In this document: one piece after another, positions 1-6,001 of the stretch
How the letters are laid out: each line of letters begins with the position of its first letter
Position numbering within the stretch: the first letter of the stretch is position 1
Assembly: GCA_005885565.1 (NCBI GenBank)
Contig: VAXK01000114.1
Coordinates: 1-7,057, forward strand
Reading direction: 5' to 3'
Source: Actinomycetota bacterium
Lineage (GTDB): Bacteria > Actinomycetota > Thermoleophilia > Gaiellales > Gaiellaceae
Length of the DNA: 7,057 nucleotides
Program-made: the position numbers and the translations under genes
The notes under the pieces: generated by a model
What the model was told of the DNA's origin: nothing
The model's database searches: none
Seen by the model: the letters and a program-made list of their open reading frames with translations, nothing else

Positions 1-395
1 ACGATCCGGCCGCGTCCGCGCTCGAGCATCCCGGGGATCACGGCGCGGCAGCAGAGGTAGACGCCGAGGACGTTCACCTCGAAGACGTGCCACCAGTCGT
101 CGGGCTCGGTCTCCCACGGATCTCCCGACGCGCTTTCGATGCCGGCGTTCGCGACGAGGAGGTCGATCTCGCGGACCTCGGCGACCCAGCGCTCGACGTC
201 CTCGCGCCGCGAGACGTCGCCGACGAGCGCGCGGCCGCCGATCTCCGCGGCCACGGCCTCGACCTCGGCGGCCGTCCGGGCCGTCACGGCGACCTGCATC
301 CCGGCGGCGGCGAGCCCCCTGGCGACGTTCGCTCCGATCCCGCGCCCGCCGCCGGTGACGAGCGCGACGCCCTCGAGACGGTCGTCAGACGGCAC
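1..395 (-). CDS. Short-chain dehydrogenase/reductase (SDR), 3' part outside window
   Basis: This is the N-terminal 131 residues of a classical SDR oxidoreductase, a cytoplasmic NAD(P)-dependent enzyme that interconverts alcohols and ketones or related groups. Visible motifs are the Rossmann glycine motif TGGGRGIG (residues 14-21), the adenine-contacting Asp60 in GDV, NAG (83-85) and the structural/catalytic Asn108 in FEVNVLGVY. The Ser and YxxxK catalytic residues would lie beyond the left edge and cannot be checked. Arg18 inside the glycine motif and Arg40 after the second beta strand suggest NADP(H) preference (inference). The GTG start at 393-395 is chosen because GGAGGAG lies 7 nt upstream and the glycine motif falls at the usual distance from the N-terminus. 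The start overlaps the end of the acyl-CoA synthetase gene by 11 bp, so the two are very probably co-transcribed and translationally coupled. The substrate is unknown. Confidence 0.93.
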   Translation of the reverse strand, partial: MPSDDRLEGVALVTGGGRGIGANVARGLAAAGMQVAVTARTAAEVEAVAAEIGGRALVGDVSRREDVERWVAEVREIDLLVANAGIESASGDPWETEPDDWWHVFEVNVLGVYLCCRAVIPGMLERGRGRI

Positions 396-2256
396 GTGCG
401 ATCTCCTCCAATGCTTCCGGGTTCTCGAGCGACGAGAGGTCGCCCGCGTCCTGCCCCAGGACGCTCGCGCGAACCGCGCGGCGGACGATCTTCGCGCTCC
501 TCGTCTTCGGCAGCGCGCCGACGAAGAGGATCCGCTCCGGCCGGAAGGCCTTGCCCAGCTCGTCCGCGACGCGCTCGCCGACCTCGCGCGCCAGCGCGTC
601 GTCCGCCTCGGCGCCCGCGCGCGGCACGCAGAAGATCCACGCCACCTCGCCCTTGACCTCGTGCGGCACGCCCACCGCCGCCGCCTCGGCGACCGACGGG
701 TGGGAGACGGCGGCCGACTCGAGCTCGGCCGGGCCGATCCGCTTGCCGGCGATGTTCAGCGTGTCGTCGGAGCGGCCGTGCAGGAACCAGTAGCCGTCCT
801 CGTCGACCGAGGCCCAGTCGCCGTGCGTCCAGACGCCGGGGAAGCGCCGCCAGTACGTGTCGAGGTAGCGCTCCGGGTCGCCCCAGATCCCGCGCGTCAT
901 CCCGGGCCAGGGCCGCCGGCAGACGAGCTCGCCGACCTCCTCGCGGACCGGGCGGCCGTCGGCGTCGACGACGTCCATCGCCTGCCCGAGCGCAGGGAAG
1001 CCCAGGGCGACCGCCTTGATCGGCTCGGTGATGCAGGTGGTGAGGAAGCACGCGCCGACCTCGGTGCCGCCGGAGATGTTCACGATCGGCACCCGGCCGC
1101 CGCCGACTCGCTCGAAGAGCCACATGTACGGGTCGCGGTTCCACGGCTCGCCGGTGGTCGTGATCGCGCGCAGCGAGGACATGTCCGCCGTCGGGTCGCC
1201 CTTCGCGCGGAGCGCACGGACGAGCGTCGGGGAGACGCCGAGCATCGTCACGCGCTCCTCCTCCACGATCCGCCACAGCCGGTCTTCGGGCCAGTCCGGA
1301 GCGCCCTCCATGTAGACGACGGTCGCGCCGAGCGCGCCCGCGCCCACCACCGTCCAGGGGCCCATGATCCAGCCCATGTCCGTGGAGAAGAAGACCCGGT
1401 CGCCGCGGCGGACGTCGGCCTGGTAGGCGGCCTCGCGCGCGATCGAGACGAGGAACCCGCCGTGGACGTGCAGCGCTCCCTTCGGCCTTCCCGTCGTGCC
1501 GGACGTGTAGGCGAGCAGGTACGGATGCTCGGTGTCGAGCTGGAGCGTGTGCAGGACACCCGGTTGGCGCGTCACCTCCACGGGCCAGCCCGAATCCCGG
1601 CTCCAGACGATCTCCTCCGCGCCGACGGTGTTCGCCTCGCGCACGATCTCGAGCATCTCGACGCGCTTGCCGCGCCGGTAGGACCAGTCGGCGGTGATGA
1701 CGGCCTTCGCGCCCGCGTCGTCGAGGCGTGCGCGCACGGCGGGCGCGGCGAAGCCGGAGAAGATCGGCACCTGAACCGCGCCGATGTGCGCGCAGGCGTG
1801 CGACGCGACGGCCACCGCCGGCGACATCGGCAGGAAGATCGCGACGCGGTCGCCCGCCTCGATCCCGCGGCCGCGCAGGGCCTCCGCGAGCTGCGTCACC
1901 TCGCGCGAGAGCTGCGGCCACGTCAGCGCCGAGCGCGAGCCGTCCTCTCCGAGGAACACCGCCGCCTCACCCGGCAGCTCCTCCCACCTGTGGGCGGAGT
2001 TCGTGGCGACGTTGACGCGGCCGCCGACGAACCAGCGCGCCCACTCGATCCCGTCCGAGGTGTCGAGGACGCGCGTCCATCGCCTCGTGAAGATCAGCCG
2101 CAGGTCGTGGACGAGGGCAGGCCAGAAGCGCTCCGGCTCCTCGATCGAGACACGGTGGAGCTCGTGGTAGCCCGAGCAGCCGAGCAGCCGCGAGAGCCTG
2201 GTCAGGTTTGCCGTCTCTACGATCTCGGGAGTCGGTTTCCAGACGACGTTTCGCAC
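385..2256 (-). CDS. Acyl-CoA synthetase, acetyl/acetoacetyl-CoA synthetase group (AMP-forming)
   Basis: An adenylate-forming enzyme of 623 residues that should activate a carboxylic acid with ATP and join it to CoA, in the cytoplasm. The length and N-terminal region (GGRVNVATNSAHRW, about residues 78-91) fit the acetyl-CoA synthetase type. Core motifs in order: phosphate loop YTSGTTGRPKG (250-260), NISGGTEVG (393-401), HGDWASVDEDGYWFLHGRSDD (478-498) with the hinge region following, and PKTRSAKIVRR (583-593) with the likely catalytic Lys589. Acetate enzymes have WWQTETG where this protein has SGGTE, which is closer to acetoacetyl-CoA synthetases, so acetate is probably not the main substrate; the real one is unknown. 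The usual Gly before the catalytic Lys is Ala. The GTG at 2256 is preferred over an in-frame TTG at 2298, because a -10 box TAATGT sits 7 nt before the GTG and family-like sequence begins right there. It forms an operon with the SDR and is divergent from the MFS gene. Confidence 0.93.
   Translation of the reverse strand: MRNVVWKPTPEIVETANLTRLSRLLGCSGYHELHRVSIEEPERFWPALVHDLRLIFTRRWTRVLDTSDGIEWARWFVGGRVNVATNSAHRWEELPGEAAVFLGEDGSRSALTWPQLSREVTQLAEALRGRGIEAGDRVAIFLPMSPAVAVASHACAHIGAVQVPIFSGFAAPAVRARLDDAGAKAVITADWSYRRGKRVEMLEIVREANTVGAEEIVWSRDSGWPVEVTRQPGVLHTLQLDTEHPYLLAYTSGTTGRPKGALHVHGGFLVSIAREAAYQADVRRGDRVFFSTDMGWIMGPWTVVGAGALGATVVYMEGAPDWPEDRLWRIVEEERVTMLGVSPTLVRALRAKGDPTADMSSLRAITTTGEPWNRDPYMWLFERVGGGRVPIVNISGGTEVGACFLTTCITEPIKAVALGFPALGQAMDVVDADGRPVREEVGELVCRRPWPGMTRGIWGDPERYLDTYWRRFPGVWTHGDWASVDEDGYWFLHGRSDDTLNIAGKRIGPAELESAAVSHPSVAEAAAVGVPHEVKGEVAWIFCVPRAGAEADDALAREVGERVADELGKAFRPERILFVGALPKTRSAKIVRRAVRASVLGQDAGDLSSLENPEALEEIARAV
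403..409 (-). promoter_or_regulatory. Ribosome binding site of the SDR gene
   Basis: Read on the minus strand this is GGAGGAG, followed by 7 nt and the GTG at 395-393. It lies inside the last codons of the acyl-CoA synthetase gene, supports the GTG start and indicates translation of the SDR from a shared transcript. Confidence 0.75.
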
Positions 2257-2297
2257 TGCCGGAACATTACGGTCGCTAGACCCGTTCGAGGAGGACA
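2257..2297. promoter_or_regulatory. Divergent promoter region, acyl-CoA synthetase / MFS exporter
   Basis: Only 41 bp separate the two starts. On the minus strand TAATGT (2269-2264) is followed by 7 nt and the GTG, the spacing of a leaderless transcript; no ribosome binding site precedes that GTG. On the plus strand TACGGT (2268-2273) is a possible overlapping -10, and GAGGAGG (2288-2294) is the ribosome binding site of the MFS gene, rather close (3 nt) to its ATG. No convincing -35 boxes were seen; those for the MFS gene would fall inside the synthetase coding region. Overlapping -10 elements would make the two promoters compete. Promoter calls are by eye. Confidence 0.45.
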
Positions 2298-3737
2298 ATG
2301 CGCGCCAGGCTCTTCGCTCCCGAGAACCGCAAGTGGTGGACCCTCGCCGCCGTCGCCTTCGGCCTGTTCATGATCATGCTCGACAACACGGTCGTGAACG
2401 TCGCGCTGCCGTCCATCCAGCGCGCCCTGCACATCGACCGCGCCGAGCTCGAGTGGGTCGTGAACGCCTACGCGCTCACCTTCGGCGTGCTCCTCCTCAC
2501 CGGTGGGAAGCTCGCCGACCTCTTCGGCCGCCGGCTGATCTTCATCGCCGGCCTCGTCATCTTCACCGGCTCGTCGCTCGCCTGCGGGCTCGCCAACGGG
2601 CCCGAGGTGCTGATCGGCGCGCGAACCGTCCAGGGGATCGGCGCGGCGCTTATGAACCCGGCGACGCTCTCGATCATCACCGCCACCTTCCCACCGCGCC
2701 AGCGCGGGATGGCGATCGGGATCTGGGCCGGCGTCTCCGCGATGGCGCTCGCGATCGGGCCGCTCGTCGGCGGCATCCTCACCGAGAAGATCAACTGGAG
2801 CTGGATCTTCTTCATCAACGTCCCGATCGGCGTCCTCGGGGTCGCGGCCGCGCGCATCTTCATCGACGAGACGCGCGACACCTCGGCGAAGCAGCGCCTC
2901 GACCTGCCGGGCCTGCTCTCCTCGGGGATCGGCCTCTTCGCGCTGACCTACGCGCTCATCTCGACGAACCACCATTCGTGGACCTCGGCACAGGTGCTCT
3001 CGCTCTTCGGCGTGGCGGCCGTCGCCCTCGCCGTCTTCGTGGTGCTCGAGCTGCGCCAGCGGCTCCCGATGCTCGACCTCTCGCTCTTCCGCGAGCCCAC
3101 CTTCGCCGGTGCGAACGCGGTGATGCTGCTCGTCGGGCTCGCGATGTTCGGGATCTTCTTCTTCAACTCGCTCTTCATCCAGAACATCCTCGGCTACTCG
3201 CCCATTCGCACCGGCGCGACCTTCCTCCCGATGACCGTGCTGATCATCCTGATCGCGCCGCAGGCGGGAAAGCTCTCCGACCGGATCGGCTCGCGCTGGC
3301 TGATGGGCTTCGGGATGGCGCTCGTCACCGCCTCGCTCCTGATCTTCTCGACCCTCGACGCGGCCTCGAGCTTCTGGAACATCCTGCCCGGCCTGCTCGT
3401 CGGCGGCTTCGGGATGGCGCTCGTGATGACGCCGACGACCGCCGCCGCGATGGGCTCCGTCCCGGTCGCCAAGGCGGGAGTGGGATCGGCCGTCATCAAC
3501 AGCATGCGCCAGGTGGGCGGCTCGCTCGGCATCGCCGTGATGGGCGCCGTGGTGGCGACCCAGATCCACGGAGGCACCGGAAACCCGCGCGACGAGTTCG
3601 TGACGGGCTACCACCACGCTTTGTACGTCGGCGCAGCGATCTCCTTCGCCGGCGCGATCCTGGCCGTGGCGACGATCCGCCAAGTCCGCCACGAGCACGC
3701 CCCAGGCGGAGCGCCAGAGCCGGCAATCGGTTCCTAG
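2298..3737 (+). CDS. MFS drug/metabolite exporter, DHA2 family (14 TM helices)
   Basis: A 479-residue inner-membrane proton-driven antiporter of the DHA2 (EmrB/QacA-like) group. Signature motifs visible are D1 in helix 1 (LDNTVVNVALP, 28-38, with Asp29), the WVVNAYALT helix-2 stretch (53-61), motif A GGKLADLFGRR (69-79), motif B RTVQGIGAALMNP (109-121) with Arg109, and the antiporter motif C around GPLVGG (154-159). Hydrophobic segments continue to about residue 461, consistent with 14 helices, followed by a short polar tail. A second motif-A-like GKLSDRIG lies at 324-331. GAGGAGG just upstream supports the ATG start. Substrates cannot be read from the sequence. The divergent pairing with the acyl-CoA synthetase/SDR operon suggests a link to an organic acid or a related toxic compound, but no local regulator is present to support this. 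Confidence 0.95.
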   Translation: MRARLFAPENRKWWTLAAVAFGLFMIMLDNTVVNVALPSIQRALHIDRAELEWVVNAYALTFGVLLLTGGKLADLFGRRLIFIAGLVIFTGSSLACGLANGPEVLIGARTVQGIGAALMNPATLSIITATFPPRQRGMAIGIWAGVSAMALAIGPLVGGILTEKINWSWIFFINVPIGVLGVAAARIFIDETRDTSAKQRLDLPGLLSSGIGLFALTYALISTNHHSWTSAQVLSLFGVAAVALAVFVVLELRQRLPMLDLSLFREPTFAGANAVMLLVGLAMFGIFFFNSLFIQNILGYSPIRTGATFLPMTVLIILIAPQAGKLSDRIGSRWLMGFGMALVTASLLIFSTLDAASSFWNILPGLLVGGFGMALVMTPTTAAAMGSVPVAKAGVGSAVINSMRQVGGSLGIAVMGAVVATQIHGGTGNPRDEFVTGYHHALYVGAAISFAGAILAVATIRQVRHEHAPGGAPEPAIGS

Positions 3738-3794
3738 CCAGTCGGCGCCGGGCCGTACGGGGATCTTTCGGCTTTCGCGATCTCGCTCGTCAGG

Positions 3795-3800
3795 CAAACT
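3795..3800 (+). promoter_or_regulatory. Possible -10 box for a leaderless small gene
   Basis: CAAACT lies 6 nt before the GTG at 3807, the spacing of a leaderless start, and no Shine-Dalgarno sequence is present. The match to TANNNT is imperfect at the first base and the -35 candidate (around 3772-3777) is weak. Confidence 0.25.
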
Positions 3801-3806
3801 CGACTT

Positions 3807-4172
3807 GTGCCGCGGTTTCATCGGCGCCTCTTCGCCGACGACTACTCGACCTGCCCATCGTCCTTCGGCTGCGCGGCCCCGACGCTGGCAGAAACCGTCG
3901 GTGTGTTTCTCCGAACCGATGGTGAGCACCTCAACGCGTTCTCGTTCAAGACGGTCCCCGACGAGACGGCTCGTCAGGTACTCGCGGACGAGTTGAGCCT
4001 TCGCACGCGCTCGGACCTTGAGCAGCGGATTGCTCGTGTCGACGACCCTGCCGCGACCACCGTCGCTTCGAGCGGTGCCCTTCTTCTAATCGAGGACCTA
4101 GCGGCCGGCGCGCCGAGGCGACGTATGCGCAGACGCATTGCCGAGGCAGTGGAGGGCCTCCACACATCCTGA
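3807..4172 (+). CDS. Hypothetical protein, 121 aa
   Basis: I do not recognise a family. The predicted soluble protein has a mixed N-terminal half with two cysteines (Cys17, Cys22), a central acidic and amphipathic segment (about 50-78), a hydrophobic stretch GALLLIEDLA (89-98) and a strongly basic helix-like RRRMRRR (104-110) near the C-terminus. There is no signal peptide or clear membrane helix. The GTG start has no ribosome binding site but has a possible -10 box 6 nt upstream. Third-position GC is high but visibly lower than in the flanking genes, which could mean weaker selection, foreign origin or a chance ORF. It begins 69 bp after the MFS stop, and the region after its stop is rich in hairpins. 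The reverse-strand reading across this stretch is rejected. It could be a real accessory gene; certainty is moderate. Confidence 0.5.
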   Translation: MPRFHRRLFADDYSTCPSSFGCAAPTLAETVGVFLRTDGEHLNAFSFKTVPDETARQVLADELSLRTRSDLEQRIARVDDPAATTVASSGALLLIEDLAAGAPRRRMRRRIAEAVEGLHTS

Positions 4173-4201
4173 TCGCGATCGGATGCCAACGAGCTGGCAG
4201 C

Positions 4202-4228
4202 GCGAAGCCGGATTCATTCCGGCTTCGC
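4202..4228. repeat. Inverted repeat A (perfect 11-bp stem, 5-nt loop)
   Basis: GCGAAGCCGGA (4202-4212) and TCCGGCTTCGC (4218-4228) flank TTCAT. The hairpin lies 30 bp after the stop of the 121-aa gene and could end its transcript or stabilise its 3' end. No T tract follows, so it is not a canonical Rho-independent terminator. Confidence 0.8.
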
Positions 4229-4262
4229 CCACTGAGGCTCTCCGATAGCTGAGGAGGGGGCC

Positions 4263-4305
4263 TGTGGGGGAAACCCGGTTTCCCCCACAACGGGTTTCCC
4301 CCACA
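4263..4305. repeat. Inverted repeat B with two alternative 3' arms
   Basis: The left arm TGTGGGGGAAACCC (4263-4276) is perfectly complementary to GGGTTTCCCCCACA at 4292-4305 (14 bp, 15-nt loop). Its first 13 bases are also complementary to GGTTTCCCCCACA at 4277-4289, nearly without a loop. Only one pairing can form at a time. The second arm exists because of the 16-bp tandem duplication listed next. The function is unknown; terminator, transcript stabiliser or switch are all possible. Confidence 0.8.
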
Positions 4306-4308
4306 ACG
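4277..4308. repeat. Tandem direct duplication of 16 bp
   Basis: GGTTTCCCCCACAACG occurs twice with no gap (4277-4292 and 4293-4308). The unit is exactly the right arm of inverted repeat B plus ACG. A 16-bp duplication shifts any reading frame, which argues that this stretch is not coding and suggests a slippage event. Confidence 0.9.
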
Positions 4309-4344
4309 AATTGACCCCCGGCTGCGGCTCCCGGGGGTCAATTC
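4308..4344. repeat. Inverted repeat C (perfect 14-bp stem, 9-nt loop)
   Basis: GAATTGACCCCCGG (4308-4321) pairs with CCGGGGGTCAATTC (4331-4344) around a 9-nt loop. The GC core flanked by AATT on both sides resembles a bidirectional terminator, but no run of T follows on either strand. It starts at the last base of the tandem duplication. Confidence 0.8.
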
Positions 4345-4426
4345 TCGGGCGCTATCGCCACCCGGGGCGAAGGCCCGAAAGCTTGGCTCTGCGGCCCAGC
4401 CACGCCTTCGAGGCGCTTCGCCCGAG
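4344..4426. other. Possible folded RNA segment, about 83 nt
   Basis: CTCGGGCG (4344-4351) is complementary to CGCCCGAG (4419-4426) and would close a multibranch structure. Inside it are three small hairpins by eye: CGGG/CCCG (4363-4366 with 4374-4377), TGGCT/AGCCA (4384-4388 with 4398-4402) and CGCCT/AGGCG (4403-4407 with 4411-4415). It is not a tRNA: the T-arm, anticodon arm and 3' features do not fit. Short GC-rich helices arise easily by chance in such DNA, so this is tentative. Confidence 0.25.
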
Positions 4427-4500
4427 TGACGCGCCACCTGCATGAGCCTGGCGTCCGGCTCCCTGCAAGTAGCCTCACTGTAAGCCTCCTCGATCAATCC

Positions 4501-4536
4501 GTCAAGTAACTCGGTCAAGTGATTTTCCCATTGACT
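4501..4536. promoter_or_regulatory. Operator-like GTCAA/TTGAC repeats upstream of the regulator
   Basis: GTCAAGT occurs at 4501-4507 and again at 4514-4520 (13-bp period), and TTGAC (4531-4535) is an inverted copy of GTCAA with a 12-bp gap. TTGACT (4531-4536) also resembles a -35 box, though no good -10 follows at 17 bp. The stretch from about 4440 to 4640 is more AT-rich than its surroundings, as expected for a control region. A natural candidate to bind here is the HTH protein encoded about 100 bp downstream, but this is inference. Confidence 0.35.
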
Positions 4537-4637
4537 TGCTTCACCTGCGATTCCCGCATGAACATGCCTCTTTTGGGGGATGTCGCGGTCGAGGGAGTTG
4601 CGCTTTTGTGAAGTATGAGATTCACTTACGCCGCCAG

Positions 4638-5984
4638 ATGAGTCGCGTCCATCGAACTTCCACGCCGCGAGCCGCCGCCTCAGCAGGTGTCCGGCTGGGC
4701 GAGCGCCTGCGCCAGCTGCGGGTCGCCGCCGGCCTGACGCAGTCCGAGCTCGCCGGCGCGCGCTTCTCGAAGGAGTACGTCAGCCAGATCGAGCGGGGCA
4801 AGACGCGGCCCGCGCGCGAGACGATCGAATGGCTCGCGGAACGGCTCGGCGTCGACGCCGACTTCTTGGCGAACGGCGTCACCGCCGACCAGCGCGGCCG
4901 CGTCGAGACTGCGCTCGCCCGCGCCAACGCGCTGACGGAGGCGAACCGCGAGACCGAGGCGATGGCCGAGCTCGACGACGTGCGGACGGCCGTGCTCGCC
5001 ACCGGCCTTCCCGAGCTCGAGGTCCGACTGCTCTCGGGCGAGGCGCTCGCTCGGGCTCGTCTCGGCGAGGTCCGGCGGGCGATCGAGCTCCTGAACCGGG
5101 CCCGGGCCCTGACCCAGGGGCCGGGCTTCTCCGACGTCGAGCGCGCCGACGTGCTGTTCCGCCTCGGCGTCTGCCGCTTCAAGCTCCAGAGCATCCAGAC
5201 GGCGATCGGCCTCTTGAGCGAGGCGCTCACGCTGGCCGAGCGCTCGGGAATGCCTTGCGACAAGCTTCGCGCCGGGATCCTCGACTGGCGCTCCCGCTGC
5301 TACCGCCGCCAGCGCGACTTCGAGGCCGCGCGCGAGGACGTCGAGCGGGCCCTCGAGCTCGCGCAGGGTCTCGGCGACGCCCGCGCGACCGCGGACATCT
5401 ACTTCCAGGCCTCGCTCGTCGCCGAGCGCGAAGGCCACTGGGTCCTGGCGCGGACCTACGCGGAGCGCGCGAAGTCGTACTACGAGGAGCTCGCCGACCG
5501 GACGAACGTCGGCCGCCTCCTGAACAACCTCGGCGGTCTGAACTTCCTGCTCGGGAAGGCCGACGAGGCCGTCGTCTTCCTGAAGGACGCCTTCCGCGCC
5601 GCGCTCGACGTCGGGAACGAGGGCGACGCCGGCCGCGTCGTCTCGTCGCTGGCGCACGTCCATCTCGGCCGCGGCGAGGTCGAGCTCGCGGAGGAGCAGG
5701 CCCGCCAGGCGCTGCGCCTCCTCGACGGACGCGTCGACTTCCTCGACGCGATCGGCAGCGCCCAGCTCATCCTGGGCCGCGCGCTCGTCGAGCAGGGTCG
5801 CCTCGACGAGGCCGAGGCGTCGCTGGCCGAGGCCACCGACAGCTTCGGGCAGCTCGAGTCGATCAGCCACCGCGCCTCCGTCTGGGTGGCGCAGGGCGAC
5901 CTGGCGGCGCGACGCGGCGAGGATCGGCAGGCCGCATTGCTCTACCGCAAGGCCGCCGAAGCTCTACAGGACGTCCGCTTCTAG
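4638..5984 (+). CDS. XRE-family HTH regulator with C-terminal TPR repeats (RRNPP-like architecture)
   Basis: A 448-residue cytoplasmic protein. After a basic, Ala-rich N-terminal tail comes an XRE/HTH_3 DNA-binding domain (about 18-77): GERLRQLRVAAGLTQSELA, then the recognition region FSKEYVSQIERGKTRP. From about residue 84 to the end the protein is a series of helix pairs of 36-40 residues with TPR character, starting near 84, 124, 167, 209, 248, 288, 328, 370 and 411; the clearest is RLLNNLGGLNFLLGKADEAV (293-312). There is no membrane segment. Length and domain order resemble NprR and AimR, whose TPR domain binds a short signalling peptide. The ATG at 4638 is chosen because it leaves the usual short tail before the HTH; it has no ribosome binding site. 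An in-frame GTG at 4608 with GAGGGAG 10 nt upstream is an alternative that would add 10 residues. The next ORF begins 13 bp after the stop. Confidence 0.93.
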   Translation: MSRVHRTSTPRAAASAGVRLGERLRQLRVAAGLTQSELAGARFSKEYVSQIERGKTRPARETIEWLAERLGVDADFLANGVTADQRGRVETALARANALTEANRETEAMAELDDVRTAVLATGLPELEVRLLSGEALARARLGEVRRAIELLNRARALTQGPGFSDVERADVLFRLGVCRFKLQSIQTAIGLLSEALTLAERSGMPCDKLRAGILDWRSRCYRRQRDFEAAREDVERALELAQGLGDARATADIYFQASLVAEREGHWVLARTYAERAKSYYEELADRTNVGRLLNNLGGLNFLLGKADEAVVFLKDAFRAALDVGNEGDAGRVVSSLAHVHLGRGEVELAEEQARQALRLLDGRVDFLDAIGSAQLILGRALVEQGRLDEAEASLAEATDSFGQLESISHRASVWVAQGDLAARRGEDRQAALLYRKAAEALQDVRF

Positions 5985-5991
5985 CTGCGGG

Positions 5992-6001
5992 AAGGAGGTG
6001 A
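5992..6001 (+). promoter_or_regulatory. Exact Shine-Dalgarno sequence before the micropeptide gene
   Basis: AAGGAGGTGA is fully complementary to the 16S rRNA anti-Shine-Dalgarno sequence and lies 7 bp after the regulator stop. Its core AGGAGG (5993-5998) is 8 nt from a CTG at 6007-6009 in frame with the micropeptide, an ideal distance, but overlaps the in-frame GTG at 5998. It is the strongest ribosome binding site in the window and the main evidence that the short ORF is translated. Confidence 0.75.

Noticed and set aside
139..2373. A long open plus-strand frame of 744 codons opposite the acyl-CoA synthetase
   Set aside because: It is antisense to a gene with complete family motifs. The translation is an Arg/Asp/Ala/Pro-rich string with no recognisable motif, as expected for the complement of GC-rich codons.
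2217..3929. A long open minus-strand frame of 570 codons opposite the MFS gene
   Set aside because: The translation is a very hydrophilic Glu/Asp/Arg/His-rich string, the usual shadow of a membrane protein gene in GC-rich DNA; the plus strand carries all MFS motifs.
4171..4180. 10-bp palindrome GATCGCGATC overlapping the stop of the 121-aa gene
   Set aside because: Short palindromes made of GATC/CGATCG words are frequent in such DNA; there is no loop and no repeated copy in the window.
4202..4344. Canonical Rho-independent terminators
   Set aside because: The stems are strong, but none is followed by a T run on either strand, so I list them as inverted repeats and leave termination open.
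4344..4426. tRNA-like cloverleaf outline
   Set aside because: No T-arm with GTTCGANNC, no 5-bp/7-nt anticodon arm and no fitting acceptor end on either strand.
3946..4518. A minus-strand frame of 190 codons (TTG start) across the hairpin region
   Set aside because: It runs through three perfect inverted repeats and a 16-bp tandem duplication that would shift the frame, has no ribosome binding site, and gives low-complexity protein. It is also antisense to the 121-aa gene.
4680..5870. A minus-strand frame of 396 codons opposite the HTH-TPR regulator, and a plus-strand alternative frame at 4829-6001
   Set aside because: Both are shadows of the regulator's GC-rich codons, with biased composition and no domain; the regulator frame has a clear HTH and TPR pattern.
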